From Pardosa pseudoannulata (taxonomy: Eukaryota; Arthropoda; Arachnida; Araneae; Lycosidae), in the NCBI GenBank assembly GCA_032207245.1, contig CM063507.1:91328437-91392436 (forward strand): 64,000 nucleotides of DNA. Direction: 5' to 3'. The position numbers and the translations under genes are program-made. A model generated the notes under the pieces. It did no database searches and had not been told where the DNA came from. It saw only the letters and a list, made by a program, of their open reading frames with translations. Shown here one piece after another: positions 46,705-57,616 of this stretch. The first letter of the stretch is position 1. Every line of letters starts with the position of its first letter.

Positions 46705-49700
46705 TAGTCTTTCCAGCTTTCGGGCGCCCCAGAATTTGCCGCTTTCGGGCGCCCGAGTCTTTCCAGCTTTCGGGCGCCCGAGTCTTTTCCAGCTTTCGGG
46801 CGCCCGAGTCTTTTCCAGCTTTCGGGCGCCCGAGTCTTTTCCAGCTTTCGGGCGCCCGAGTCTTTTCCAGCTTTCGGGCGCACCAGACATTAACGCTTTC
46901 GGGCGCCCGAGATTTTTCCAGCTTTCGGGCGAGCGAGTATTTCCAGCTTTCGGGCGCCCGAGTCTTTTCCAGCTTTCGGGCGCCCGAGTCTTTTCCAGCT
47001 TTCGGGCGCCCGAGTCTTTTCCAGCTTTCGGGCGCCCGAGTCTTTTCCAGCTTTCGGGCGCCCGAATCTTTTCCAGCTTTCGGGCGCCCGAATCTTTTCC
47101 AGCTTTCGGGCGCCCGAGTCTTTCCAGCTTTCGGGCGCCCGAGTATTTCCAGCTTTCGGGCGCCCGAGACTTTCCCGCTTTCGGGCGCCCGAGAATTTTC
47201 CCGCTTTCGGGCGCCCCAGACTTTGCATCTTTCGGGCGCCCCAGACTTTGAAGCTTTCGGGCGCTCAAGAATTTGCCGCTTTCGGGCGCCCCAGACTTTT
47301 CCAGATTTCGGGCGCCCCAGACTTTTCCAGATTTCGGGCGCCCCAGAATTCTCAGCTTTCGGGCGCCCCAGAATTCGCAGCTTTCGGGCGCCCCAGACTT
47401 CGCAGCTTTCGGGCGGCCGAGTCTTTCCAGCTTTCGGGCGCCCCAGACTTCGCAACTTTCGGGCGCCCCAGAATTCGCAGCTTTTGGGCGGCCGAGTCTT
47501 TCCAGCTTTCGGGCGCCCCAGACTTTGCCGCTTTCGGGCGCCCCAGATTTTGCCGCTATCGGGCGCCCCAGACTTTGCCGCTATCGGGCGCCCCAGACTT
47601 TCCCGCTTTCGGGCGCCGCAGACTTTGCCGCTTTCGGGCGCACCAGACTTTTCCAGATTTCGGGCGCTCCAGACTTTTCCAGATTTCGGTCGCCCGAGTC
47701 TTTTCAGCTTTCGGGCGCCCCAGACTCTGCCGATTTCGGGCGCCCCAGAATTTGTCGCTTTCGAGCGCCCCAGACTTTGCCGCTTTCGGGCGCCCCAGAC
47801 TTTCCCGCTTTCGGGCGCCCCAGACTTTCCCGCTTTCGGGCGCCCCAGACTTTCCCGCTTTCGGGCGCCCCAGACTTTGAAGCTTTCGGGCGCCCCAGAC
47901 TTTGCCGCTTTCGGGCGCCCCAGACTTTTTTAGATTTCGGGCGCACCAGACTTTTTTAGATTTCGGTCGCCCGAGGCTTTTCAGCTTTCGGGCGCCCGAG
48001 TCTTTTCAGCTTTCGGGCGCCCCAGAATTTGTCGCTTTCGAGCGCCCCAGAATTTGTCGCTTTCGAGCGCCCCAGAATTTGCCGCTTTCGGGCGCCCCAG
48101 ACTTTGCAGCTTTCGGGCGCCCCAGAATTCGCAGCTTTCGGGCGCCCCAGAATTCGCAGCTTTCGGGCGCCCCAGACTTTGCCGCTTTCGGGCGGCCGAG
48201 TCTTTCCAGCTTTCGGGCGCCCCAGACTTCGCAACTTTCGGGCGCCCCAGAATTCGCAGCTTTTGGGCGGCCGAGTCTTTCCAGCTTTCGGGCGCCCCAG
48301 ACTTTGCCGCTTTCGGGCGCCCCAGACTTTGCCGCTTTCGGGCGCCCCAGACTTTGCCGCTATCGGGCGCCCCAGACTTTGCCGCTATCGGGCGCCCCAG
48401 ACATTCCCGCTTTCGGGCGCCCGAGACTTTTCAGCTTTCGGGCGCCCCAGACTTTTCCAGATTTCGGGCGCTCCAGACATTTTCAGATTTCGGGCGCCCG
48501 AGTCTTTTCAGCTTTCGGGCGCCCCAGACTCTACCGATTTCGGGCGCCCCAGAATTTGTCGCTTTCGAGCGCCCCAGAATTTGCCGCTTTCGGGTGCCCC
48601 AGACTTTGCAGCATTCGGGAGCACGAGGCTTTGCAGCTCTCGGGCGCCCCAGAATTCTCAGCTTTCGGGCGCCCCAGAATTCGCAGCTTTCGGGCGCCCC
48701 AGACTTCGCAGCTTTCGGGCGGCCGAGTCTTTCCAGCTTTCGGGCGTTCCAGACTTTGCCGCTTTCGGGCGGCCGAGTCTTTCCAGCTTTCGGGCGCCCC
48801 AGACTTTGCCGCTATCGGGCGCCCCAGACTTTGCCGCTATCGGGCGCCTCAGACTTTGCCGCTATCGGGCGCCCCAGACTTTCCCGCTTTCGGGCGTCCG
48901 AGTCTTTCCAGCTTTCGGGCGCCCGAGTCTTTCCAGCTTTCGGGCGCCCGAGACTTTTCCAGCTTTCGGGCGCCCGAGTCTTTCCAGCTTTCGGGCGCCC
49001 GAGTCTTTCCAGCTTTCGGGCGCCCGAGTCTTTGCAGCTTTCGGGCGCCCCAGACTTTGCCGCTTTCGGGCGCACCAGACTTTTCCAGCTTTCGGGCGCC
49101 CCAGACTTTGCCGCTTTCGGGCGCCCCAGAATTTGCCGCTTTCGGGCGCCCCAGACTTTGCCGCTATCGGGCGCCCCAGACTTTCCCGCTTTCGGGCGCC
49201 CGAGTCTTTCCAGCTTTCGGGCGCCCGAGTCTTTCCAGCTTTCGGGCGCCCGAGTCTTTCCAGCTTTCGGGCGCCCGAGTCTTTCCAGCTTTCGGGCGCC
49301 CGAGTCTTTCCAGCTTTCGGGCGCCCGAGTCTTTCCAGCTTTCGGGCGCCCTAGTCTTTCCAGATTTCGGGCGCCCCAGACTCTGCCGATTTCGGGCGCC
49401 CCAGAATTTGCCGCTTTCGGGCGCCCGAGTCTTTGCAGCTTTCGGGCGCCCGAGTCTTTCCAGCTTTCGGGCACCCGAGTATTTCCAGCTTTCGGGAGCC
49501 CGAGTCTTTCCAGCTTTCGGGCGCCCGAGTCTTTTCCAGCTTTCGGGCGCCCGAGTCTTTTCCAGCTTTCGGGCGCCCGAGTCTTTCCAGCTTTCGGGCG
49601 CACCAGACATTAACGCTTTCGGGCGCCCCACACTTTGCAACATTCGGGCGCCCGAGATTTTTCCAGCTCTCGGGCGCTCGAGTCTTTCCAGCTTTCGGGC

Positions 49701-50237
49701 GAGCGAGTATTTCCAGCTTTCGGGTGGCCGAGTCTTTCCAGCTTTCGGGCGCCCGAGTCTTTGCAGCTTTAGGGCGCCCGAGTGTTTCCCGCTTTCGGGC
49801 GCCCTAGACTTTTCCGCTTTCGGGAGCTCTAGACATTCCCGCTTTCGGGCGCCCGAGTCTTTCCAGCTTTCGGGCGCCCGAGTCTTTCCAGCTTTCGGGC
49901 GCCCGAGTCTTTCCAGCTTTCGGGCGCCGCAGACTATTCCAGATTTCGGGCGCCCGAGTCTTTGCAGCTTTAGGGCGCCCGAGTCCTTGCCGCTTTCGGG
50001 CGCCCTAGACTTATCCGCTTTCGGGAGCCCCAGACTTTGCCGCTATCGGGCGCCCCAGACATTCCCGCTTTCGGGCGCCCGAGACTTTGCAGCTTTCGGG
50101 CGCCCCAGACTTTGCAGCTTTCGGGCGCCCTAGGCTTTGCAGCTTTCGGGCGCCCCTGAATTTGCCTCTTTCGGGCGCCCCAGACTTTTCCGCTTTCGGG
50201 CGCTCCAAACTTTTCTAGATTTCGGGAGCCCGAGACT
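46705..50237. repeat. Satellite array 4, 25/26-bp monomers, about 3.5 kb
   Basis: Same core, with CTATCGGGCG variants as in arrays 3 and 5. A GAATTCGCAGC variant is abundant at 47350-48270 and 48650-48700. Its right edge is a real boundary with unique DNA: the last monomer runs into CTTCCATTCATTTCTAAG. Array 5 ends at the same sequence, so both ends come from one ancestral edge. No gene seen. Confidence 0.96.
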
Positions 50238-52004
50238 TCCATTCATTTCTAAGAATTAGCTTAGAAAAAAGAATCTGAATAAAGAATGCGAAATGCCTGC
50301 TGCTTGTAAATCTAACCTAACCAAATCTAACAGGCATCTTGATTAATCGACGACCGGTCGGTAAGCGCTTTGGATTAAAAGTCGATTTCGATGACCGGCA
50401 GTAAAGTGTTAATATATTAATATTTTTCTCACCTTCACAACTTAAGTGCCCCTAGAAAAATGCTTACCCCTATCCAGAGTGGAAAATGAACTTATATTAC
50501 ACAACTTAAAAGGTTTTGGTTTTTAACTAGTTTTTCTTCAGTTGTATTCTAAAGTATAAGTAACTTATACACCGACCTAGCTTACGCCATACGATGAATG
50601 ATAACTAATCGTCTGGACAGAAATCCTGTATAGTACTTAAGGAACACAAAGTTCAATTTTAACAGAAAAATTAAATTTAAATTTAAATTGGAGAGAGAAA
50701 TCACTGTTATAATAACGCGGAAGTGTTCTGAAAGACTTAGAAATTTTATTTTTTTTTTTTCCTTTTTTTTATAAATTTTTTTTTTATTGAATCAAGATAA
50801 CAGCAAATTAATAATGAGAAGGCCACAAGAGAATGATGACAATAAGTACAGTTATAAGTACAGACAATAAGTACAGTAATAAATAAGGGTAATATAGAAC
50901 GTTATAACATATCAACTGATTATACTTTTGATATAAGTAATGACTTAAAATATAAAATTTTTTTTTATGAAATTAATAGAAAGAAAAGATAAATACAAAT
51001 TTAGGCTACTGATAAATTAACAAAATAGTCCATTATCGGCAGAGTCCAATACGGGATTTAGGAGAGTTACAAAATTATATAAATTTACAGTTAAAAAATT
51101 TGGAGGAAAATATTTTAATCTCATATCTTAAACTAAATTACAATAATATATTAAATGTTCAATAGTACCTTCATTTTTTTTGACACCAACAAATTCTAGG
51201 TTTTTTAAAAAATCTATTTTGATGGCGGGAATGCCCATCCAGTAAAAATTTGATTTAGAAGTTTCCCTCTAACCTTTTAAGCTTTGGGGAAGGAAAAGAC
51301 TCCTCTACCTTTATCGTCATCTTCCCATCGCATTTGCCAAACAAGTAAAGAATTCTAATGTATTTTACTTTTAAGTTGTTTGATAGACATACCTACAATG
51401 AAATCAGTTGTAATTTTTCGGTGGCTTCTTTCGCCAAAATATCGACAGATTCATTATAGTATTCACCCGCATGAGCTTTCCCATTGTAAAATAATTTTTC
51501 GTATTACAATTTCTAATTTTTTCCTTGTAATGTCTTTCGTTGTGGCTTTCTTTTTCCAGCTTTCGGGCAGACAATGAATCCGTGCGAATGTCAATGTTTT
51601 ATTATTTAATTTCAATGGCTTTTGAGATTGCTGTTCAGCTTCCGTGCCAATTGCCCATATTATAAATTTGCTCACAATAGAATTGGCCGCCCAAGATTTC
51701 CATTTAATTTTGATCCACCCGTATATTTAACATCGTGATTAATACAATCAGATCTACTCCACTCAGTCCTAATTTGCCAGGGAGGAGAAAGAATATTTTT
51801 CCAATCGACGTCATTGTAATTTATAGTATTATTATTTAAAGTGGAAGTTTGTTCTTTAGATTTTTTCCTTTAGTAGACTTACGCAATATCTAAAGGATGC
51901 TCCAGCCATAATTTGCAAGCTACAGGGTCCTGTATGCTCAGCTTTGGGGAATGAGTCGTTCAATGGAATTTAAAAGCCTATTAATTTTAACAGTATCTTG
52001 CCAA
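50238..52004. repeat. Duplicated segment, copy 1: array edge flank plus B3
   Basis: Matches 53661 to about 55565 in order and orientation, with many substitutions and short indels. It starts with 500-600 nt of AT-rich flank, including two related GATTAATCGAYGACCGG-like stretches. It then has a T-rich block at about 50745-50790 and a minus-strand family B fragment. It ends at the start of array 5. Copy 1 has clearly more short deletions than copy 2. No intact gene. Confidence 0.85.
51000..52004 (-). pseudogene. B3: decayed 3' end of family B ORF2
   Basis: Aligns by eye with B2 (54434 to about 55565) over the RNase H and C-terminal region. The frame is destroyed by frequent 1-12 nt indels. A 15-nt satellite-like patch (TTCCAGCTTTCGGGC, 51554-51568) stands where B2 has unrelated sequence. 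The fragment is cut at about 52004, where CCAAATTTCGG merges into array 5. Endonuclease and RT core are absent. No product is expected. Confidence 0.75.
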
Positions 52005-53660
52005 ATTTCGGCCCCAGACTTTCCCGCTTTCGGGCGCCCCAGACTTTGCAGCTTTCGGGCGCCCGAGTCTTTCCAGCTTTCGGGCGCCCCAGACTTTGCC
52101 GCTTTCGGGCGCCCCAGACTTTGCCGCTATCGGGCGCCCCAGACTTTCCCGCTTTCGGGCGCCCGAGTCTTTGCAGCTTTCGGGCGCCCGAGTCCTTTCC
52201 AGCTTTCGGGCGCCCGAGTCTTTGCAGCTTTCGGGCGCCTCAGAATCTGTCGATTTCGGGCGTCCCAGAATTTGTCGCTTTCGGGCGCCCGAGACTTTTC
52301 AGCTTTCGGGCGCCCGAGTCTTTCCAGCTTTCGGGCGCCCGAGTCTTTCCAGCTTTCGGGCGCCCGAGTCTTTCCAGCTTTCGGGCGCCCGAGTCTTTCC
52401 AGCTTTCGGGCGCCTCAGACTCTGCCGATTTCGGGCGCCCCAGACTTTCCCGCTTTCGGGCGCCCGAGTCTTTCCAGCTTTCGTGCGCCCGAGTCTTTCC
52501 AGCTTTCGGGCGTCCGAGTCTTTTCCAGCTTTCGGGCGCCCGAGTCTTTTCCAGCTTTCGGGCGCCCGAGTCTTTTCCAGCTTTCGGGCGCCCGAGTCCT
52601 TTCCAGCTTTCGGGCGCCCGAGTCCTTTCCAGCTTTCGGGCGCCCGAGTCCTTTCCAGCTTTCGGGCGCCCGGATCTATGCAGCTTTCGGGCGCCCGGGT
52701 CTTTGCAGCTTTCGGGCGCCCGAGTCTTTGCAGCTTTCGAGCGGCCGACGCTTTCCAGCTTTCGGGCACCCGAGTATTTCCAGCTTTCGGGCGCCCTAGA
52801 CTTTCCCGCTTTCGGGCGCCCCAGACTTTCCCGCTTTCGGGCGCCCGAGTCTTTCCAGCTTTCGGGCGCCCGAGTCTTTCCAGCTTTCGGGCGCCCGAGT
52901 CTTTCCAGCTTTCGGGCACCCGAGTATTTCCAGCTTTCGGGAGCCCGAGTCTTTCCAGGTTTCGGGCGCCCCAGACTATTCCGGATTTCGGGCGCCCGAG
53001 TCTTTGCAGCTTTAGGGCGCCCGAGTGTTTCCCGCTTTCGGGCGCCCTAGACTTTTCCGCTTTCGGGAGCCCCAGACTTTGCCGCTATCGGGCGCCCCAG
53101 ACATTCCCGCTTTCGGGCGCCCGAGACTTTTCAGCTTTCGGGCGCCCGAGTCTTTTCCAGCTTTCGGGCGCCCGAGTCTTTTCCAGCTTTCGGGCGCCCG
53201 AGTCTTTTCCAGCTTTCGGGCGCCCGAGTCCTTTCCAGCTTTCGGGCGCCCTAGACTTTCCCGCTTTCGGGCGCCCCAGACTTTCCCGCTTTCGGGCGCC
53301 CGAGTCTTTCCAGCTTTCGGGCGCCCGAGTCTTTCCAGCTTTCGGGCGCCCGAGTCTTTCCAGCTTTCGGGCGCCCCAGACTTCGCAGCTTTCGGGCGCC
53401 CGGGTGTTTGCAGCTTTCGGGCGCCTCTGAATTAGAAGCTTTGGGGGGCGCCCCAGACTTTGCAGCTTTCGGGCGCAGGAGACTTTGAAGCTTTCGGGCG
53501 CCCCAGACTTTGCAGCTTTCGGGCGCCCCAGAATTTGCAGCTTTCGGGCGCCCCAGAATTTTCCGCTTTCCGGCGCCCCAGAATTTGCCGCTTTCCGGCG
53601 CCCCAGAATTTGCCGCTTTCGGGCACCCTAGGCTTTTGCAGATTTCGGGCGCCCCAGACT
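52005..53660. repeat. Satellite array 5, 25/26-bp monomers, about 1.65 kb
   Basis: Shortest array. It shares CTATCGGGCG and GTCCTTTCCAGC variants with the arrays 3/4 group. The left edge lies within the B3 fragment at a TTTCGG microhomology. The right edge is the same CTTCCATTCATTTCTAAG boundary as array 4. No gene seen. Confidence 0.95.
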
Positions 53661-54182
53661 TCCATTCATTTCTAAGAACTAAAGCTTAGAAAAAAGAATC
53701 TGAATAAAGAATACGAAATGCCTGCTGCTTGTAAATCTAACCAAACCAAATCTAACAGAAACATCAAAAATTGATTAATCGACGACCGGTCGGTAAGCGC
53801 TTTGGATTAAAAGTCGATTAATCGATGACCGGCAGTAAAGTGTTAATATATTAATATTTTTCTCACCTTCACAACTTAAGTGCCACCTAGAAAAAATGCT
53901 TACCCCTATCCAGAGTGGGAAATGAACTTATATAGCACAACTTAAAAGGTTTTGGTTTTTAACTAGTTTTTCTTCAGTTGTATTCTAAAGTATAAGTAAC
54001 TTATACACCCGACCCAGCTTACGCCATACGATGAATGATAACTAATCGTCTGGACAGAAATCCTGTATAGTACTTAAGGAACACAAAGTTCAATTTTAAC
54101 AAAGAAAAAATTAAATTTAAATTTAAATTGGAGAGAGTAATCACTGTTCTAATAACGCGGAAGTGTTCTGAAAGACTTAGAA
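53661..54182. repeat. Duplicated segment, copy 2: array edge flank
   Basis: Non-coding AT-rich flank matching 50238 to about 50740 at an offset of about 3423 bp. It contains the paired GATTAATCGA..GACCGG-like stretches at about 53773-53833. The duplication continues into B2. No ORF of note and no RNA gene recognised. Confidence 0.8.
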
Positions 54183-54433
54183 AATTTTTTTTTTTCTTTT
54201 TTTTTATTGAACTAAGATAACAGCAAAATTACAATGAGAAGGCCACAAGTGAATGATGACAATAAGTACAGTTAATAAGTACAGACAATAAGTACAGTAA
54301 TAAATAAGGATAATATAGAAAGTTATAACATATAAACTGATTATACTTTTGATATAAGCAATGACTTAAAATATAGAATTTTTTTTTTTTTATGGAATTA
54401 ATAGAAAGAAAAGATAAATATAAATACAAATAA

Positions 54434-56484
54434 TTAGGCTACTGATAAATTAACAAAATAGTCCATTATTGAGCAGAGTCCAATACGGGATTTAGGGGAG
54501 TTACATAAATTATATAAATTTACAGATAAAAAATTTGAAGGAAAATATTTTAATCTGATATCTTGAACTAAATTACAATAATATATTAAATGTTCAATAG
54601 TACCTTCATTTTTTTGACACCAACAAATTCTAGGTTTTTTAAAAAATCTATTTTGATGGACGGGAATAGCCCCATGTCCAGTGAAAATTTGATTTAAATA
54701 GAAGTTTCCCTCTAACCTTTTAATGCTAACTTTGGGAAAGAAAGAAAAGACTCTTCTACCTTTATCGTCATCTTCCCATCGCAATTGCCAAACAAGTAAA
54801 GAATTCTCATGTATTTTACTTTTAAGTTGTTTGATAGACATACCTACAATGAAATCAGTTGTAATTTTTCTGGTGGCTTCTTTCGCCAAAATATCGACAG
54901 ATTCATTATAGTATTCACCCGCATGAGCTTTGACCCATTGTAAAATAATTTTTGTATTACAATTTCTAATTTTTTCCCTTGTAATGTTAACTAAATCGTT
55001 GTGGCTTTCTTTATATAAAGCTTGAAGTGCAGACAATGAATCCGTGCGAATGTAAACAATGTTAAAATTATTATTAATAATATAATCAATGGCTTTTGAG
55101 ATTGCTAAAAGTTCAGCTTGAAAAACCGTGCCAATTGAACCCATATTATAAATTTGCTCAAAAACAATAGAATTGTGAAAAACTACAAGAAAAGGCAAAA
55201 CCAAGATTCCCATTTAATTTTGATCCATCCGTATATATCATAACATCGTGATTAATACAATCAGATCTACTCCACTCAATCCTAAAGGATTGCCAGGGAG
55301 GAGAAAGAATATTAATATTCCAATCGACGTCATTGTAATTTATGGTATTATTATTTAAAGTTAAAGGAAGTTTGTTATACTTTAGATTATAATATTCTTT
55401 AGTAGACTTACAAGCAATATCTAAAGGAACAACTCCAGCCAGAATTTGCAAAGCTACAGTTGAAACAGTCCTGTATGCTTTTGTAATATGAAGAAGAATG
55501 AGTCGTTGAATGGAATTTAAAAGCCTATTAATTTTAACAGTATCTTTGTACCAAATTTCAGCAGTATAAAGATATACAGCAGTAAAATTTGCCGGTCCAC
55601 CAAGTTGCATTTATTTTTTGTTTATTTAGCTTTTTACGTTCATGTTGTTTTATAATTTTAAAAAGATTAGTTTGTACGTCTTGAATAAAACTGTCTATAT
55701 TCAGACTAGTAATGTGATCAAATTTAAAATTTTTGAAATAATTATTTATGGAAATCTTTAAAAGAAGCCAATTGATCCTATGAATATTAATTTTTTGTTT
55801 AGCTTCTTGAGTTGAGTTTTGACAGTGCACAACAATCTCAATAAGATTGTGATCACTTGCAGTAATTTTGTCAACTACTTGAAAATTAATATCCAAATCA
55901 TTACAATATAAGCTTAGGAACAGATCTATCCAACTGACACCTCTACTAGAATGATAAGTCGGAATAGAATCTGCGTTATTATGTATTGTTAAATTTTTAT
56001 TAATTATAACTTCTATAAGTTTACTGCCTCTAGGGTCCAAAGGGTGATTTCCCCAAAGTAATGATTTAGCATTAAAGTCTCCTAAAATGAAAACTGGTTT
56101 ATCTGAGTATTTGGTGATTAAGTCTTTCAAAAGGATTAAAATGGAATCAATCTCCTCACTGGGAGAACAATAAACAGTAAAAATATAAAGACTAATGTTT
56201 AAAATATCTAAAGAGATTAGAACAATATCACCTGAAATAAAAATACTAGTACAGTTAAAAATCTTATTAATAACAAGACCTACACGAGGTCTGTCAAAAT
56301 TTTGAATTACATAGTAATTTAGTGGAAAACCGACAATAGAATTATTAAGAGTATAGGGCTCATTGAGCGAGACAACAGCATAATCGTTGAATTTTATATC
56401 ATGAGAAAGTTGGGCGGTAGCGGCCCTAGAATTACCTAAATTGATATGGGCTATTTTAAAATAATTTGAATGCAAATTATCCAT
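54434..56484 (-). pseudogene. ORF2 of B2: endonuclease and RNase H, RT core deleted
   Basis: Starts MDNLHSNYFKIAHINLGNSR. Endonuclease: LNEPY, DRPRVGLV, VYCSPSEEID, FILGDFNAKSLLWG, SWIDLFLS, KITASDHNLIEIV. After NKQKINATWW the sequence jumps to the region LNSIQRLILLHITKAYRT, which in B1 lies past the RT active site; the catalytic YADD box is therefore gone. RNase H follows with MIYTDGSKLN, a frame change near 55190, then AELLAISKAIDYI, RTDSLSALQAL and WVKAHAGEYYNE. The Cys/His end is CWCQKNEGTIEHLIYYC, with a stop at 54434. The endonuclease looks complete, but no reverse transcription is possible. Confidence 0.85.
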
Positions 56485-57571
56485 AGTCAGTTCTGGAGAT
56501 AATTTTGTCTCGCTCTTTGAGCCATATCCTGCAATTTGAATTTAAACAGCTATGTGAAGTATCAAAATTTGTTTTAAATTTAGCGTTATAAAAAATACAA
56601 TTGTTACATTTTTCAATTTTGTACAATCTTTAAAAACGTGGTTTTCCTCACCACATTTTAAGCATTTTTCTTTATTTTTGCATATTTTGCTAGTATGTCC
56701 AAAAGAACCGCATTTGTAACAAATTAGAGGGCGTAGGAACTCTTTAAAGTTTATTCTCTGCCAATCAAGTTTAAGTTTTTTGTCTTTTAATTTCTTGTAG
56801 ACTTGAGAATCGAGTTCAATAACCCAATTATTTCCAGATCTTGATTTGAAGTGGTATTTAACATTAATTTCTTTATCTTCAGTAATTTCTTCGTTGTTTT
56901 CAATTAATTGTTTTATTAATTCATCTTTATCAATTTCATCGTTAACATTATATAGTACAATGTGTGGTTGTCGAGTTTTTGGTGTAGCAAAATTATAAGA
57001 TTTTACAAGTTGGGATTTACATTCCATTTCCGTTAATAATTTATTTAGATCATCTTTTGAGTCTGTATTGATGAGGATGCCACCGTCACGAATGTGGCGA
57101 ACCTCTCTGATGGTAACTTTAATCGCTTTTGGATTGATAGCAGATTTAATATCTTTTAATGTAGCATCACTGCTTTGACCTTCTTTTGGTTTTACAATTG
57201 CCACAAAGTTTTTTCTAATCTTACTTGAACTTCTGCTTCGAGATCTTGATATTTTAATATTATCTTTTTTTTGTAATGTCAGCGTAAGTTGGTTTCAAAG
57301 TCTTGTTTTCTAATTTACCGGTAAGGAAGGAGATCTGTTTGCTTTGAAGGATTACGATCTTTAGTAATCCTTGAATTTCTTTTTGAATTTTATTTTGAAG
57401 TTCTTTTTTAATGTCTCTATGTGTTGTGATTTTAATAAGTTCCTCTTGGATATTAAAAGCAGATGTAATGTAGTCATCATTTACGTCATCAGAGTCTGAA
57501 GGGAGAATAATAGGTCCCTGAGCCAAAGTTCCTGCAGTACAGCTGGTAGGCATAGTTTTGTCATTCTCCAT
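56477..57571 (-). pseudogene. ORF1 of B2: CCHC protein, two frameshifts
   Basis: Starts MENDKTMPTSCTAG (ATG 57571). Residues 35-90 look helical and possibly coiled-coil (EELIKI, KIQKEIQGLLK). One extra A in the A8 run near 57270 breaks the frame before a short SR-rich stretch. The frame from 57204 carries an RNA-binding-like domain and two knuckles, CYKCGSFGHTSKIC and CLKCGEENHVFKDC. A second one-base shift near 56607 hides a third Cys/His cluster that starts CNNC. The stop would be TAA at 56479-56477, overlapping the ORF2 start in ATGGATAA. Such an overlap suggests coupled translation of ORF2. Role as in other LINE ORF1 proteins: binding element RNA. Confidence 0.78.
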
Positions 57572-57616
57572 GATCAAAATAATGTATTTAATTAGGGTCA
57601 CGTGAAGAAAAGTCAA

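Larger units (their letters stand above)
54183..57616 (-). mobile_element. B2: family B element with RT deleted
   Basis: Reads right to left: ORF1 (57571-56477), ORF2 (56484-54434), 3' UTR, then an AATAAA and A-rich tail on the minus strand at about 54212-54183. Most of the RT is missing, joined at about 55600 between the linker (ATWW) and the RT C-terminal region (AEIWY). B1 shows that about 1.4 kb has been lost. The family ends in poly(A), unlike the AACC tails of family A. Confidence 0.82.

Noticed and set aside
51380..51577. Short + strand ORF in the B3 region
   Set aside because: It is the antisense shadow of a decayed family B ORF2, without homology of its own.
4331..53660. CENP-B box in the monomer (TTCG motif)
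   Set aside because: TTCG is present, but the required spacing to a downstream A and CGGG is not. A centromeric role cannot be argued from the sequence.
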